A stretch of 64,000 bases of DNA from Roseococcus suduntuyensis (GCF_014196305.1 NZ_JACIDJ010000006.1:124001-188000), one strand, 5' to 3'; numbered from the stretch's first letter, positions 28,286 to 37,078 are shown. Numbers and translations: made by a program. Notes: generated from the letters alone by a model not told the origin.

Positions 28286-29218
28286 ATGCCAAGGACCGAG
28301 AGGCCTTCGCCCACGGGGCGCCTCTACCGCATTCCCGTTTTCGGTCTCTACGGAGCGGCTGCGGGCCAGGCTTCGGGCGGCTATGTGCACATCGAGACCA
28401 TCTCCTCCCGCGCCCCCGCGCATGACTGGGAAATTCTGGTCCATCGCCATGAGAACCTGGCGCAATGCGTGCTGGTCCAGGAAGGCGGCGGCACGCTGGA
28501 GGTCGAGGGGGAGAAGGTGGACTTCGCCGCACCCTGGTTCGTCTGGATGCCCTCCGCCGCCGTACACGGCTTCCGCTTCGACACGGGCACGGAGGGCCAT
28601 GTGCTGACCGTCTCGGATGATGTGGTGGCGGGCAGCATCGCGGGCGTGCCTGAAGGCGAGCGCCTCGCGCAACTGCTGCTGCGGCCCGTCTTCGCCGCGG
28701 CGCGGGGCGAGGAGGAGATCGCGATCTCCATGCCGGGCACCATGCGCGCCATCGCGCGCGAACACGACCTGCCGCGCACCGGCGTCACCGCCGCGTTGCA
28801 GGCGCATCTGGTGCTGCTTCTCGTCGCCATCCTCCGCACGCGCACCTTGTCGGAACTGGCCGAGACGCTTGGCAACCAGGGGGCCACCGGCTTCCGCCGC
28901 TTCCGCGAGCATGTGGAACGCAACTTTCGGCGGCAGGAGAGCATTGACGACATCGCGAGCCAGCTCGGCATGAGCCGCGGTCAGCTCTATGCGGTGACGA
29001 TGCGGGCGGTGGGCAAGTCGCCGCTGCGGATCCTGCATGACCGCCGCATCATCGAGTGCAAGCGCGAACTCACCTACTCCAGCCAGCCCATCGCGCAGAT
29101 CGCCTATGAGCTGGGCTTTTCCGACGAGGCCTATTTCAGCCGCTTCTTCACCAAGCATGCGGGCATGTCGCCCAGCGCCTTCCGCAAGGCCCGGCGCAAG
29201 GCGCTGGGGTCGGACTAA
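28286..29218 (+). CDS. AraC family transcriptional regulator, probable pobA activator
   Basis: A 310-residue regulator. The N-terminal cupin-like effector domain spans about residues 35-120 (HRHENLAQCVLVQEGG, LEVEGEKVDFAAPWFVWMP). The C-terminal AraC DNA-binding domain has two helix-turn-helices: SIDDIASQLGMSRGQLYAVT and PIAQIAYELGFSDEAYFSRFF, followed by the standard MSPSAFRK ending. The start is ATG 28286; a TTG seven codons earlier is less likely. It is divergent from pobA, as in PobR/PobC-type arrangements, so 4-hydroxybenzoate is the likely inducer (inference). Its end is convergent with the dehydrogenase gene, with a one-base gap. Confidence 0.9.
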   Translation: MPRTERPSPTGRLYRIPVFGLYGAAAGQASGGYVHIETISSRAPAHDWEILVHRHENLAQCVLVQEGGGTLEVEGEKVDFAAPWFVWMPSAAVHGFRFDTGTEGHVLTVSDDVVAGSIAGVPEGERLAQLLLRPVFAAARGEEEIAISMPGTMRAIAREHDLPRTGVTAALQAHLVLLLVAILRTRTLSELAETLGNQGATGFRRFREHVERNFRRQESIDDIASQLGMSRGQLYAVTMRAVGKSPLRILHDRRIIECKRELTYSSQPIAQIAYELGFSDEAYFSRFFTKHAGMSPSAFRKARRKALGSD

Positions 29219-29219
29219 G

Positions 29220-29978
29220 TCACGCGGGCGGCAGGCGCAGCGCCCCGTCGAGGCGGATGGTCTCGCCATTCAGCAGCGGGTTCGCCGCGATGGTCAGCAC
29301 CAGCGCGCCGAATTCCTCGGGCCTGCCCAGGCGCTGCGGAAACAGCGGCTGGCGTGAGAGGGCCTCGCGCGCCTCGGGCGTCAGCGTGTCCATCAGGGGC
29401 GTGTGGATCAGGCCCGGCGCGATGGTGACGACGCGGACGCCGAAGCGCGCTAGCTCCCGCGCCGCGGGCAGCGTCAGGGCCACGATGCCGCCCTTTGACG
29501 CCGCATAGGCCGCCTGGCCCACCTGGCCCTCATAGGCGGCGACCGAGGCCGTGCAGATGATCAGCCCGCGCTCGCCATCGGCCAGTGGTTCATTGGTGGT
29601 CATGCGCGATGCCGCCACACGCATCAGGTTGAAGGTGCCGACGAGGTTCACGCGGATCACCCGCTCGAACAGCGCCAGGTCATGGGGGCCGCCACGGCCC
29701 GCGATGCGCGCGGCCGGCGCGATGCCGGCGCAGGCCACCACGACGCGCAGCGGCGCGAGCAGCGATGCGGTCTCCACGGCGGCGGCCACGGCCACCTCAT
29801 CCGCCACATCCCCCGCGATGGCGACGCCGCCGATGCGCGTGGCCACCGCTTCGGCCTTGGATGCGTCGATGTCCAGCACCACCACCTTGGCGCCGGCTTG
29901 CGCCAAGGCCTCGGCGGTGGCCGCACCCAGGCCGGAGCCACCGCCGCTGACGATGGCCGATGCGCCCGATATCTCCAT
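29220..29978 (-). CDS. Short-chain dehydrogenase, 3-hydroxyacyl-CoA dehydrogenase type 2-like
   Basis: A 252-residue SDR enzyme resembling type 2 3-hydroxyacyl-CoA dehydrogenases. It has the NAD site SGGGSGLGAATAEAL, Asp in VVVLDID (an NAD+ preference), the ACAGIAPA segment, the catalytic Tyr and Lys in AAYAASKGGIVALT, and GLIHTPLM. In context it would oxidise the 3-hydroxy-3-arylpropionyl-CoA formed by the adjacent hydratase, the second step of side-chain beta-oxidation of hydroxycinnamoyl-CoA. The ATG at 29978 follows the hydratase stop by two bases, so the pair is co-translated. Substrate is inferred from neighbours. Confidence 0.88.
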   Translation of the reverse strand: MEISGASAIVSGGGSGLGAATAEALAQAGAKVVVLDIDASKAEAVATRIGGVAIAGDVADEVAVAAAVETASLLAPLRVVVACAGIAPAARIAGRGGPHDLALFERVIRVNLVGTFNLMRVAASRMTTNEPLADGERGLIICTASVAAYEGQVGQAAYAASKGGIVALTLPAARELARFGVRVVTIAPGLIHTPLMDTLTPEAREALSRQPLFPQRLGRPEEFGALVLTIAANPLLNGETIRLDGALRLPPA

Positions 29979-29980
29979 GC

Positions 29981-30769
29981 TCAGTCTCCGGAAGGCAGGG
30001 TTTGGATGGCCTTGGGGGCCCGCTTCTCCAGGAAGGCGGCCAGCCGTCGTTCGGCCTCGGGCGCGGTCTGCGCCAGCGCCGCCATGAGGCTCTCCACGAA
30101 GAGGCCGTCGGATTCCGACATGTCCTGGATGCGGGGCAGGGCGTGCAGCACGCCGGCCACGGTCAGTGGCGCCGCCTGGGCCACCCGCGCCGCCACCTCG
30201 CACGCGCGCGTGAGCGCCTCGCCCGCTGGCTCCAGATAGGTGACGAGGCCCGCGCGTTCGGCCGCCGCGGCGTCCAGCGTGCGGCCGGTCAGCATCATGT
30301 CCGTCATCCGCGCCGTGCCGATGAGGCGCGCGACATGCACCGTGGCACCGCCGCCCACGAAGATGCCGCGCGTGCCCTCGGGCAGGGCAAAGACGGCGGT
30401 GGCGTCGGCCACACGGATATGGCAGGCGGCGGCGAGTTCCAGCCCGCCCCCCACGCAGGCCCCGTGCACGGCGGCGATGGCGGGGATGGGGCCTTCGCGC
30501 AGCGCGCGAAAGACGCGGTGCCAGCCGCGCGAGTGGTGGAACACTTCTTCCGCCGTGCGGGCGCGATGTTCCGACAAGTCGAGCCCGGCGCAGAAGCAGG
30601 GGCCATGCCCGTGCAGGATGATGGCCCGCGCGGCGCGCTGCGCCTCGACCAGACGCACCTCGAGCGCCTCCAGCAGCGCGTCGCTGATGGCGTTGCGCTT
30701 GGCGGGCCGGTTCAGCCCGAGCAGCGCCACGCTCCCCGCCATTTCGAGGCTGACAAGCTCCTGCGTCAT
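29981..30769 (-). CDS. Enoyl-CoA hydratase/isomerase family protein, probable hydroxycinnamoyl-CoA hydratase
   Basis: A 262-residue crotonase. The oxyanion-hole segment is FCAGLDLSEHR, and both general acid/base glutamates of hydratases are present, in GGGLELAAACHI and FALPEGTRGIFVGGG. It probably hydrates feruloyl- or p-coumaroyl-CoA to the 3-hydroxy thioester. If it also had retro-aldol activity (as in Ech/HCHL) it would release vanillin, but no vanillin dehydrogenase is present and a dehydrogenase and thiolase are, so beta-oxidation is the better reading. The start overlaps the 3' end of the upstream MarR gene (30766) by four bases. Confidence 0.88.
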   Translation of the reverse strand: MTQELVSLEMAGSVALLGLNRPAKRNAISDALLEALEVRLVEAQRAARAIILHGHGPCFCAGLDLSEHRARTAEEVFHHSRGWHRVFRALREGPIPAIAAVHGACVGGGLELAAACHIRVADATAVFALPEGTRGIFVGGGATVHVARLIGTARMTDMMLTGRTLDAAAAERAGLVTYLEPAGEALTRACEVAARVAQAAPLTVAGVLHALPRIQDMSESDGLFVESLMAALAQTAPEAERRLAAFLEKRAPKAIQTLPSGD

Positions 30770-31269
30770 CGTCTCTCCGCAATCCGGCGCAGCGCCGTGA
30801 TCAGCGCGGCGCGTTCCGTGGCGTCCAGGCCGGAGGCGAGCTCCGTCTCCATGGCGGCCTCGCGCTCGCGCGCCTTCCGCAACAGGGCCCGCCCCGCTGG
30901 CGTCAGCCGCAGGATGTTGGCGCGCCTGTTGCGCGCATCCTCCACGCGACGGATGAGGCCCTCCTGCTCAAGCCCACCCAGCAGCACCGCCATGTTGGGC
31001 GGCTTCACCCTCAACGCTTCCGCCAGGTCGGTCTGCCGCCGCGCCGTACCCGCCTCGATCAGCAGCAGGGCGCCGAGCCGGCCCGGTGTCAGGCTCAGCG
31101 GCGACATGGCCTGGTTGAACATGTCGAAGGCCGTCATCTGCGCGAGGCGCAGCCAGAAGCCCAGCCGGTCATCGAGGGGCCCCTTCGTGGCACCCCTCGC
31201 GATCGGTGCGTCATCTTCCTCGACGGCGGCGGAGGGCGCGCTCGGGTCCTGGCTCGGCGTTCGTGACAT
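30766..31269 (-). CDS. MarR family transcriptional regulator of the hydroxycinnamate cluster
   Basis: A 167-residue winged-helix regulator. The DNA-binding part runs through LSLTPGRLGALLLIEAG, RRQTDLAEALRVKPPNMAVLLGGLEQEGLIRRVEDARNRRANI (described by position, residues about 75-125), with the wing Asp-Arg pattern of MarR proteins. The start ATG 31269 is chosen because the longer frame would begin inside the operator. MarR proteins of hydroxycinnamate operons (FerR, HcaR, CouR) are repressors released by the CoA thioester. Here the gene is divergent from the ligase and co-directional with hydratase and dehydrogenase, so one dyad could control both arms. Confidence 0.9.
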   Translation of the reverse strand: MSRTPSQDPSAPSAAVEEDDAPIARGATKGPLDDRLGFWLRLAQMTAFDMFNQAMSPLSLTPGRLGALLLIEAGTARRQTDLAEALRVKPPNMAVLLGGLEQEGLIRRVEDARNRRANILRLTPAGRALLRKAREREAAMETELASGLDATERAALITALRRIAERR

Positions 31270-31306
31270 GACACCGATATGCAGCGCCACTCTCCCCTTG
31301 GCAATG

Positions 31307-31338
31307 GTGTTATGGGATATAATTATAGAACATAACAC
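31307..31338. promoter_or_regulatory. 32-bp dyad, candidate MarR operator
   Basis: Arms GTGTTATG (31307-31314) and CATAACAC (31331-31338) are a perfect inverted repeat. A second perfect palindrome, TATAATTATA (31318-31327), lies between them with exactly the same centre (31322.5). Only the three-base junctions on each side do not pair. The stretch is strikingly AT-rich against 70% GC surroundings and sits between the MarR gene (start 31269) and the ligase (start 31370). It fits a MarR-dimer operator overlapping promoter elements. Confidence 0.8.
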
Positions 31339-31369
31339 ACGGGCGCCGTCAGGCCGCCGGAGGGAAGCG

Positions 31370-33238
31370 ATGTCCGACGTTCAGGGGGCAGGGGACCCAT
31401 TCACCGCGCCGCAGCGGCCACGGCTGGGGCCAGGGCCGGTTGCGATCGAACGGCGCGCGGATGGCGCCCTCATGGTGACGCCCCGTCGCGCCCTCGGCGC
31501 CTATCCGCGCCGCCTGACCGGAAACCTGGAGCACTGGGCCGCAAGAGATCCCGATCGCACGCTGATCGCCCGGCGCGACCCGGCGGCGGGCGGGGCCTGG
31601 CGACGCATCAGCTATGGGCAGATGCTCCATGCCGTGCGGGCGGTGGGGCAGGCGCTGCTCGACCGCGGAGCCTCGGTGGAGCGGCCCGTCGCCATCCTTT
31701 CGGCGAACTGCCTCGACCAGGCGGTGCTGACGCTGGCGGCGCTGCATGTGGGTGTGCTGGTCGCCCCCATCTCGCCCTCCTACGCGCTGCTGGCCAAGGA
31801 TTTCGCCAAGCTGCGCCATTGCCTGGAGCTGATCGGCCCGGCCATCGTCTTCGCCGAGGATGGGCGGCGCTTCGCGGACGCCATCGCCGCCGCCTGCCCG
31901 GCCGAAGCGAGCCTCATCGTCTCGCGCCACCCGCCCGAGGGTCGGCCCGCCACGCTCTTCGCCGAGCTGCTCGCGACCACGCCCGGCCCCGCGGTGGAGG
32001 CGGCCGCCGAGGCGATGGACCCGGATGCGCCCGCGAAAATCCTGTTCACCTCCGGCTCCACCGGCATGCCCAAGGGTGTGATCAACACCCAGCGCATGAT
32101 CTGCTCCAACCAGCAGATGCTGCGGGAGGCCTTCCCCTTCCTCGCCGAGGAACCGCCCGTGCTGCTGGACTGGCTGCCCTGGCACCACACCTTTGGCGGC
32201 AACCACAATCTGGGCCTCGTCCTCTACAATGGCGGCGCGCTCTACATGGATGACGGGCGGCCGACGCCCGGGCGCTACGCCGAATCGCTACGCAACCTGC
32301 GCGAGATCGCAACGCACATCCACTTCAACGTGCCGCTTGGCTTCAGCGAGCTGGTGCAGGCGCTGAAGGAGGATGCGACGCTGCGCGAGACCTTCTTCTC
32401 CCGCCTGCGGATGATGTTCTACTCCTCGGCCGGCCTGCCGCAGCACATCTGGGATGAGCTGGACACGCTGGCGCTCGCCACGCGCGGCGAACGCATCCCC
32501 ATGATCACCGGGCTTGGGGCGACGGAGACGGCACCTTTCGCCATCTGCGTGCGGGAGGAATTCTCGGAATCCGGCGCGGTCGGCCTGCCCGTGCCGGGGG
32601 TGGAACTCAAGCTTGCTCCCGTCGGCGACAAGATGGAGGCACGGGTGCGCGGCCCCTCCATCACGCCTGGCTACTGGCGCAACCCCACGGCAACGGCGGG
32701 GGCCTTCGACGAGGAGGGCTGGTACCGCTTCGGCGATGCGCTGGTGCCGCTCGACGCTGACGACCTGCACAAGGGCTTCCGCTTCGACGGCCGCATCAGC
32801 GAGGATTTCAAGCTCTCCACCGGCACCTGGGTCAGTGTCGGCCCGCTGCGCCAGCGCCTGGTGGCCGCGCTGGCGCCTTTCGTGAAGGATGCGGTGATCG
32901 CGGCCCCCGACCGCGACATGCTGACGGCCATCCTGCTGCCCGCGCCCGAGGCCATCCTGTCCCTCGTGCCCGAGGGCCAGCACCCCGCGACCCACCCCGC
33001 CCTGCGCGCCATCCTGGCCGAACGCCTGCGCGCGCTTGCGGTGGAGGCGAATGCCAGCAGCCAGCGCATCGCCCGCGCCACGCTACTGATGGAGCCCCTT
33101 TCGATCGAGGCCGGCGAGATCACCGACAAGGCCTCGGTCAACCAGCGCGCCGTGCTGGCGCGCCGCGCCGCGCTGGTGGCGGAGCTCTATGCCGAGACAC
33201 CACCCGCCCATGTCCTCATCGTTGGAGACCCCGCATGA
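31370..33238 (+). CDS. fcs: Feruloyl-CoA synthase (trans-feruloyl/hydroxycinnamoyl-CoA ligase)
   Basis: The ligase activates ferulate, p-coumarate or related acids with ATP and CoA. The 622-residue length and sequence fit the large proteobacterial feruloyl-CoA synthase family. AMP-binding motifs are ILFTSGSTGMPKGVINTQ, the LLDWLPWHHTFGGNHN segment, GLGATETAPFA, YRFGDA and EITDKASVNQRAVL, which holds the late catalytic lysine. The start ATG 31370 has AGGGAAG ahead of it. The stop overlaps the thiolase ATG. Transcription probably starts at the dyad just upstream and is controlled by the MarR protein. Confidence 0.92.
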   Translation: MSDVQGAGDPFTAPQRPRLGPGPVAIERRADGALMVTPRRALGAYPRRLTGNLEHWAARDPDRTLIARRDPAAGGAWRRISYGQMLHAVRAVGQALLDRGASVERPVAILSANCLDQAVLTLAALHVGVLVAPISPSYALLAKDFAKLRHCLELIGPAIVFAEDGRRFADAIAAACPAEASLIVSRHPPEGRPATLFAELLATTPGPAVEAAAEAMDPDAPAKILFTSGSTGMPKGVINTQRMICSNQQMLREAFPFLAEEPPVLLDWLPWHHTFGGNHNLGLVLYNGGALYMDDGRPTPGRYAESLRNLREIATHIHFNVPLGFSELVQALKEDATLRETFFSRLRMMFYSSAGLPQHIWDELDTLALATRGERIPMITGLGATETAPFAICVREEFSESGAVGLPVPGVELKLAPVGDKMEARVRGPSITPGYWRNPTATAGAFDEEGWYRFGDALVPLDADDLHKGFRFDGRISEDFKLSTGTWVSVGPLRQRLVAALAPFVKDAVIAAPDRDMLTAILLPAPEAILSLVPEGQHPATHPALRAILAERLRALAVEANASSQRIARATLLMEPLSIEAGEITDKASVNQRAVLARRAALVAELYAETPPAHVLIVGDPA

Positions 33239-34473
33239 CCGCCCTGCACACGAGCTGGGAGGACGCCTGGCTGCTCGCCGGCGCCCGCACCCCCTTCGCC
33301 GATCTCGGCGGGCCATTGGGCCTCGTCTCGCCCATTGACCTCGGCATCAAGGCGGCGCGCGCGGCGCTGGCCAGGGCGGGGCTGGACGGGTCGGAGATCG
33401 GCTTCGTCGTCGCGGGCTCGGTCGCGCAGGCCAGCTTCGACGCCTACATGCTGCCGCGGCACATCGGCCTCTATGCCGGCGTGCCGGTCGAGGTGCCGGC
33501 GCTGTTGGTGCAGCGGGTCTGCGGCACGGGCATCGAGGCCATCACCCAGGCGGCCACGGCGGTGGAACGGCATGGCGTGCGCTTCGCCCTCGCCGCCGGC
33601 GCCGAGAGCATGAGCCGCAACCCCATCGCCGCCTTCACCCATCGCGGCGGCTTCGGCCTGGGCGCGCCGATCGAATTCAAGGATTTCCTGTGGGAGGCCC
33701 TGCTGGACCCGGCCTGCGGCCTGACCATGGGCGGCACGGCGGAGGAACTGGCCCGGCGCCATGGCTTCACCCGTGCGGAGGTGGATGCCTATGCCGCCCG
33801 CAGCTTCGACCGTGCCCTGGCCGCGCGCGCGGCGGGTTTCTTCGATGACGAAATCGTGCCCGTCGTGAACGAGGTCTTCACCCGCGCGGGAGTGAAGGAC
33901 CGCGGCATCCATCTGCCGCGCAAGGTGGAGAGCGTGGCAGCGGACACTCATCCGCGCCCCTCGCCGGTGGAGCAATTGGCGAAGATCCGCCCGGCTTTCG
34001 GCGGGTTGCAGACGGGCGGCAATTCCTCGGCCGTGGTGGATGGGGCGGCGGCGGCCGTCATCGCCTCTGGGGCCGAGGTCAAGGACCGCGCGCCGCTCGC
34101 GCGGCTGATGGCGGCGACCGCGGTCGGCTGCCCGCCCGAGATCATGGGCATCGGCCCCGTGCCCGCCATCCGCGCGCTGCTGGAGCGCACGGGCCTTACG
34201 CTCGACGCCATCGCGCTGGTGGAGATCAACGAGGCCTTCGGCGCCCAGGTCATGGCCTGCGCGCGCGAACTCGACCTGGATGGGGCGCGGCTGAACGTGA
34301 ATGGCGGCGCCATCGCCATCGGCCATCCGCTCGCCGCGACGGGCGTGCGCCTCTGCGTGACCGTGGCGCGGGAATTGCGGCGGCGCGGCGCGCGCTATGG
34401 CGTGGCCTCGGCCTGCATCGGTGGCGGTCAGGGCATCGCGCTGCTGCTGGAGAACCCCGATGGACATGGCTGA
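33235..34473 (+). CDS. Acetyl-CoA acetyltransferase-type thiolase
   Basis: A 412-residue thiolase. The acyl-accepting Cys is in VQRVCGTGIEAITQA, and the C-terminal active-site residues are in NEAFGAQV, GGAIAIGHPLAATG (His) and SACIGGGQG (second Cys). In this operon it would cleave 3-keto-3-arylpropionyl-CoA with CoA to vanilloyl-CoA or 4-hydroxybenzoyl-CoA plus acetyl-CoA, the third step of side-chain beta-oxidation (inference from neighbours). It overlaps the ligase stop by ATGA and is itself overlapped by the thioesterase start, so ligase, thiolase and thioesterase are coupled. Confidence 0.9.
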   Translation: MTALHTSWEDAWLLAGARTPFADLGGPLGLVSPIDLGIKAARAALARAGLDGSEIGFVVAGSVAQASFDAYMLPRHIGLYAGVPVEVPALLVQRVCGTGIEAITQAATAVERHGVRFALAAGAESMSRNPIAAFTHRGGFGLGAPIEFKDFLWEALLDPACGLTMGGTAEELARRHGFTRAEVDAYAARSFDRALAARAAGFFDDEIVPVVNEVFTRAGVKDRGIHLPRKVESVAADTHPRPSPVEQLAKIRPAFGGLQTGGNSSAVVDGAAAAVIASGAEVKDRAPLARLMAATAVGCPPEIMGIGPVPAIRALLERTGLTLDAIALVEINEAFGAQVMACARELDLDGARLNVNGGAIAIGHPLAATGVRLCVTVARELRRRGARYGVASACIGGGQGIALLLENPDGHG

Positions 34474-34894
34474 ACCGCGCCTGGTCCATCGGCGCGCGCT
34501 GACCATCGAGTGGGGCGATTGCGACCCCGCCGGCATCGTCTTCTACCCGCGCTACTTCGCCATGTTCGATGCCTCGACGGCGGCGCTGTTCCAGGCCGCG
34601 CTGGGCATGCCCAAGATCGCCTGGACGGCGCGCTTCGGCATCCTGGGCATTCCCATGGTGGACACGCGGGCGAAGTTCCACGTGCCCGCGGTCTATGGCG
34701 ACGAGGTGGTGATCGAAAGCCGCATCACCGCCTTCCGCCGTTCCTCCTTCGACGTGACGCACCGGCTGCTGAAGGCCGATGGGGCGCTGGGCGTCGAAGG
34801 CTTCGAGACACGCGTCTGGACGGTGCGCGAGGCCGAAGGGGGGCGCATCCGCTCCGCGCCCATTCCGGAGGAGGTGCTGGCCGCCTTCGCCTGA
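34460..34894 (+). CDS. 4-hydroxybenzoyl-CoA thioesterase family protein
   Basis: A 144-residue hot-dog-fold thioesterase. The segment TIEWGDCDPAGIVFYPRYF carries the Asp of the Pseudomonas 4-hydroxybenzoyl-CoA thioesterase active site, and FGILGIPMVDTRAKF and RRSSFDVTHRLLK fit the same family. It would release 4-hydroxybenzoate or vanillate from the CoA ester made by the thiolase, feeding PobA and VanAB. The ATG at 34460 overlaps the thiolase end by 14 bp; another ATG is at 34466. It closes the ligase-thiolase-thioesterase operon and is convergent with the next gene. Confidence 0.9.
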   Translation: MDMAEPRLVHRRALTIEWGDCDPAGIVFYPRYFAMFDASTAALFQAALGMPKIAWTARFGILGIPMVDTRAKFHVPAVYGDEVVIESRITAFRRSSFDVTHRLLKADGALGVEGFETRVWTVREAEGGRIRSAPIPEEVLAAFA

Positions 34895-34921
34895 GGGAAG
34901 GCGGGCCGTCACGGTGCGGCG

Positions 34922-35905
34922 TCAGGTCTCCGGCCTGAAGCCGCTGTCGCGCACGATGCGGACCCAGTTCTCCCGCTCACGCCCGATGCGCGCCGCGAAG
35001 TCATCGGGACGCGTGATGATGGGCAGGAATTCCAGCCGGTCCAGCGCGCTTCGGACCTCCGGGGTCGCCGCCGCCGCCGCGATGGTGTTGTAGAGCGACA
35101 GCGCGATGGCGTTGGGCGTGCGGGCGGGCAGGAACAGGCCCATCCAGTCGGTGACGATCAGGTCCCGGAAGCCGCTTTCCGCGATGGTCGGCACATCGGG
35201 CAGGCGCGACACGCGCTCGGGGCCAGAGATGGCCAGGATGCGCAGCCCTCGGCCATGGTGCGGCATGACGTCCGACAGCACTGTGACCACGATGGGGATG
35301 TTGCCCGCAACGGCGTCCGTCACCGCCGGCGCGGCGCCGCGATAGGGCACGTGGCTCATGGTGACGCCCAGCGCGCGGCCCACCATGTCCCCCACGAAAT
35401 GCCCGCCCGAACCCGCGCCGGGTGAGCCGAAGGCGACATCGGGCCCCGTCTGGGCGCGCAGCCAGGTGGTGAGTTCGGCGAAGCTCTGCGCCGGATGGCT
35501 GGCCGGCACCGCGATGGCGAAGGCGAATTCGCAGAGAGTGCAGACCGGCACGAAATTGGTCAGCGCATCGTGCCGCGCCTCACGCGGGAAGATGTGCGGC
35601 TGCAACGTCATCACGCTGGCCGGCGACATGAGCATGGTGGCCCCATCGGGCTCGGCGGTGCGGACGGCCTCCAGGGCGAGGCGGCCCGTGGCGCCGGGCC
35701 GGTTCTCCACCAGCGCGGCCGGGGCGTAGTTGGGGCGCAGCCGTTCGGCATAGAGGCGGGCCACCAGGTCGGTGGGGCCGCCAGCGGCGAAGCCCACCAG
35801 CATCCGCACGTTGCGCGGCACGGTCTGCGCCCGCGCGCCTGGCGCCATCATGGCCAGCGCCGTGGTTCCAAGCACCAGTGCGCCCCGCCGTCCTATCCTT
35901 GTCAT
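34922..35905 (-). CDS. Bug/TctC-type tricarboxylate transporter substrate-binding protein
   Basis: A 327-residue periplasmic binding protein of the Bug/TctC family. The N-terminus has MTRIGRRGALVLGTTALAMMAPGARA, an export signal with twin arginines and a cleavage site after ARA. The mature protein shows the family marks MLVGFAAGGPTDLVARL, VENRPGATGRLA, AFGSPGAGSGGHF, HVPYRGAAPAVTDAVAG and LPDVPTIAESG. The ligand cannot be inferred. No TctA or TctB membrane gene is nearby, so it is an orphan receptor, which is usual in this group. The MetE-like gene ends upstream of its 35-bp leader on the same strand, so the two could be co-transcribed. Confidence 0.92.
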   Translation of the reverse strand: MTRIGRRGALVLGTTALAMMAPGARAQTVPRNVRMLVGFAAGGPTDLVARLYAERLRPNYAPAALVENRPGATGRLALEAVRTAEPDGATMLMSPASVMTLQPHIFPREARHDALTNFVPVCTLCEFAFAIAVPASHPAQSFAELTTWLRAQTGPDVAFGSPGAGSGGHFVGDMVGRALGVTMSHVPYRGAAPAVTDAVAGNIPIVVTVLSDVMPHHGRGLRILAISGPERVSRLPDVPTIAESGFRDLIVTDWMGLFLPARTPNAIALSLYNTIAAAAATPEVRSALDRLEFLPIITRPDDFAARIGRERENWVRIVRDSGFRPET

Positions 35906-35939
35906 CTCCCGTCTCCCTTCCTTGTTGCTTGTGGTGTGT

Positions 35940-37046
35940 TCAGGCCGCGGTGCCCCAGACCTCCCGGGCCACCTCGACGATCATCTCGAGCTTCCGCCAC
36001 TGCTCCTCCTCCGCCAGGGTGTTGCCCTCCTGCGTCGAGGCGAAGCCGCATTGCGGGCTGAGGCAGAGCTGGTCGAGCGGCGCGAATTTCGCGGCCTCCT
36101 CGATGCGGCGCTTGATGTCGTCCTTGCTTTCCAGCGTGCCGGTCTTGGAGGTGACGAGGCCCAGCACCACCGTCTTGCCCTTGGGCAGGAATCGCAGCGG
36201 CTCGAAGCCGCCGGCGCGGTCGCTGTCCCATTCCATGAAGTAGCCATCCACCGGCATGGCGTTGAACAGCACCTCCGCCACCGGCTCGTAGCCGCCCGAG
36301 GCGATGAAGGTGGAGCGGAAATTGCCCCGGCAGAGATGCATGGTGATGAGCAGGTCCGCGGGCTTTTCGGCGAGCGCGGTGGCCACCATGCCGGCATAGA
36401 TTTCTGGCTGGCGTTCCGGGTCGTCGCCGCGCTCGCGCAGCATCTCGCGCTGCGCCGGATCGCAGAGATAGGCGAAGGAGATGTCGTCGAGCTGGAGGTA
36501 GCGGCAACCCGCCGCATACATGTCCGCCACCGCGCCGGCATAGGCGCGGCCCACATCGGCGTAGAACTCATCCATGTCCGGGTAGAGCCCCGGCGCCATC
36601 ATCTTCCGCCCGCCCCGGTAGTGCAGCATGGAGGGGCCGGGGATGGTCATCTTGGGCGTCTGCCGCGCGCGCCTGGCGAGGTAGCGGAAATGCCCCACCA
36701 TGGGATGCGCCGCATAGCCCACGCGGTCATTGATCCGCAGCGTCTTCGGCACGCCCACGCCGCCCTTGAAGTTCATGCCGCTGTCGCCCGCCTCGGAGGA
36801 GACGCCGGGCAGGCGCTCCAGGAAGTCGAAATGCCAATAGGCGCGGCGAAACTCGCCATCGGTGACGCTGTGCAGGCCGATGGCCTCCTGCTTCGTGACG
36901 AGGGCCGCGATCTCCTGGTCCTCGACCTCCTGCAACTCGGCCAGCGACATCCGGCCGGCGAGGGTCGCCTCGCGCGCGGCCTTGAGCGTGCCGGTGCGCA
37001 GGAGGCTGCCGACATGGTCGGCGCGGAAGGGGCGAAGTGCGGTCAT
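35940..37046 (-). CDS. MetE C-terminal-domain methyltransferase (YxjG/YxjH-like)
   Basis: A 368-residue protein equivalent to the catalytic C-terminal barrel of cobalamin-independent methionine synthase, without the N-terminal folate-binding barrel. It starts FRADHVGSLLRTGTL. Likely zinc ligands are His and Cys in MHLCRGNF, a Glu in FMEWDSDRAG and Cys in LSPQCGFAS, so the metal site is intact. Other segments are VTDGEFRRAYWHFDFLE and LQLDDISFAYLCD. Such stand-alone forms can be alternative methionine synthases or methyl transfer enzymes in catabolism; which applies here is not known. The start ATG 37046 has GGAA at suitable spacing. It lies upstream of an orphan Bug receptor on the same strand. 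Confidence 0.85.
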   Translation of the reverse strand: MTALRPFRADHVGSLLRTGTLKAAREATLAGRMSLAELQEVEDQEIAALVTKQEAIGLHSVTDGEFRRAYWHFDFLERLPGVSSEAGDSGMNFKGGVGVPKTLRINDRVGYAAHPMVGHFRYLARRARQTPKMTIPGPSMLHYRGGRKMMAPGLYPDMDEFYADVGRAYAGAVADMYAAGCRYLQLDDISFAYLCDPAQREMLRERGDDPERQPEIYAGMVATALAEKPADLLITMHLCRGNFRSTFIASGGYEPVAEVLFNAMPVDGYFMEWDSDRAGGFEPLRFLPKGKTVVLGLVTSKTGTLESKDDIKRRIEEAAKFAPLDQLCLSPQCGFASTQEGNTLAEEEQWRKLEMIVEVAREVWGTAA

Positions 37047-37078
37047 GCTCGATTCCACGATGCTCTGAAGGGGATGGT

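Noticed and set aside
29960-31369. Possible 470-residue N-terminal extension of feruloyl-CoA synthase
   Set aside because: The extension is antisense to the hydratase and MarR genes and crosses the operator. The family start and a ribosome site are at 31370.
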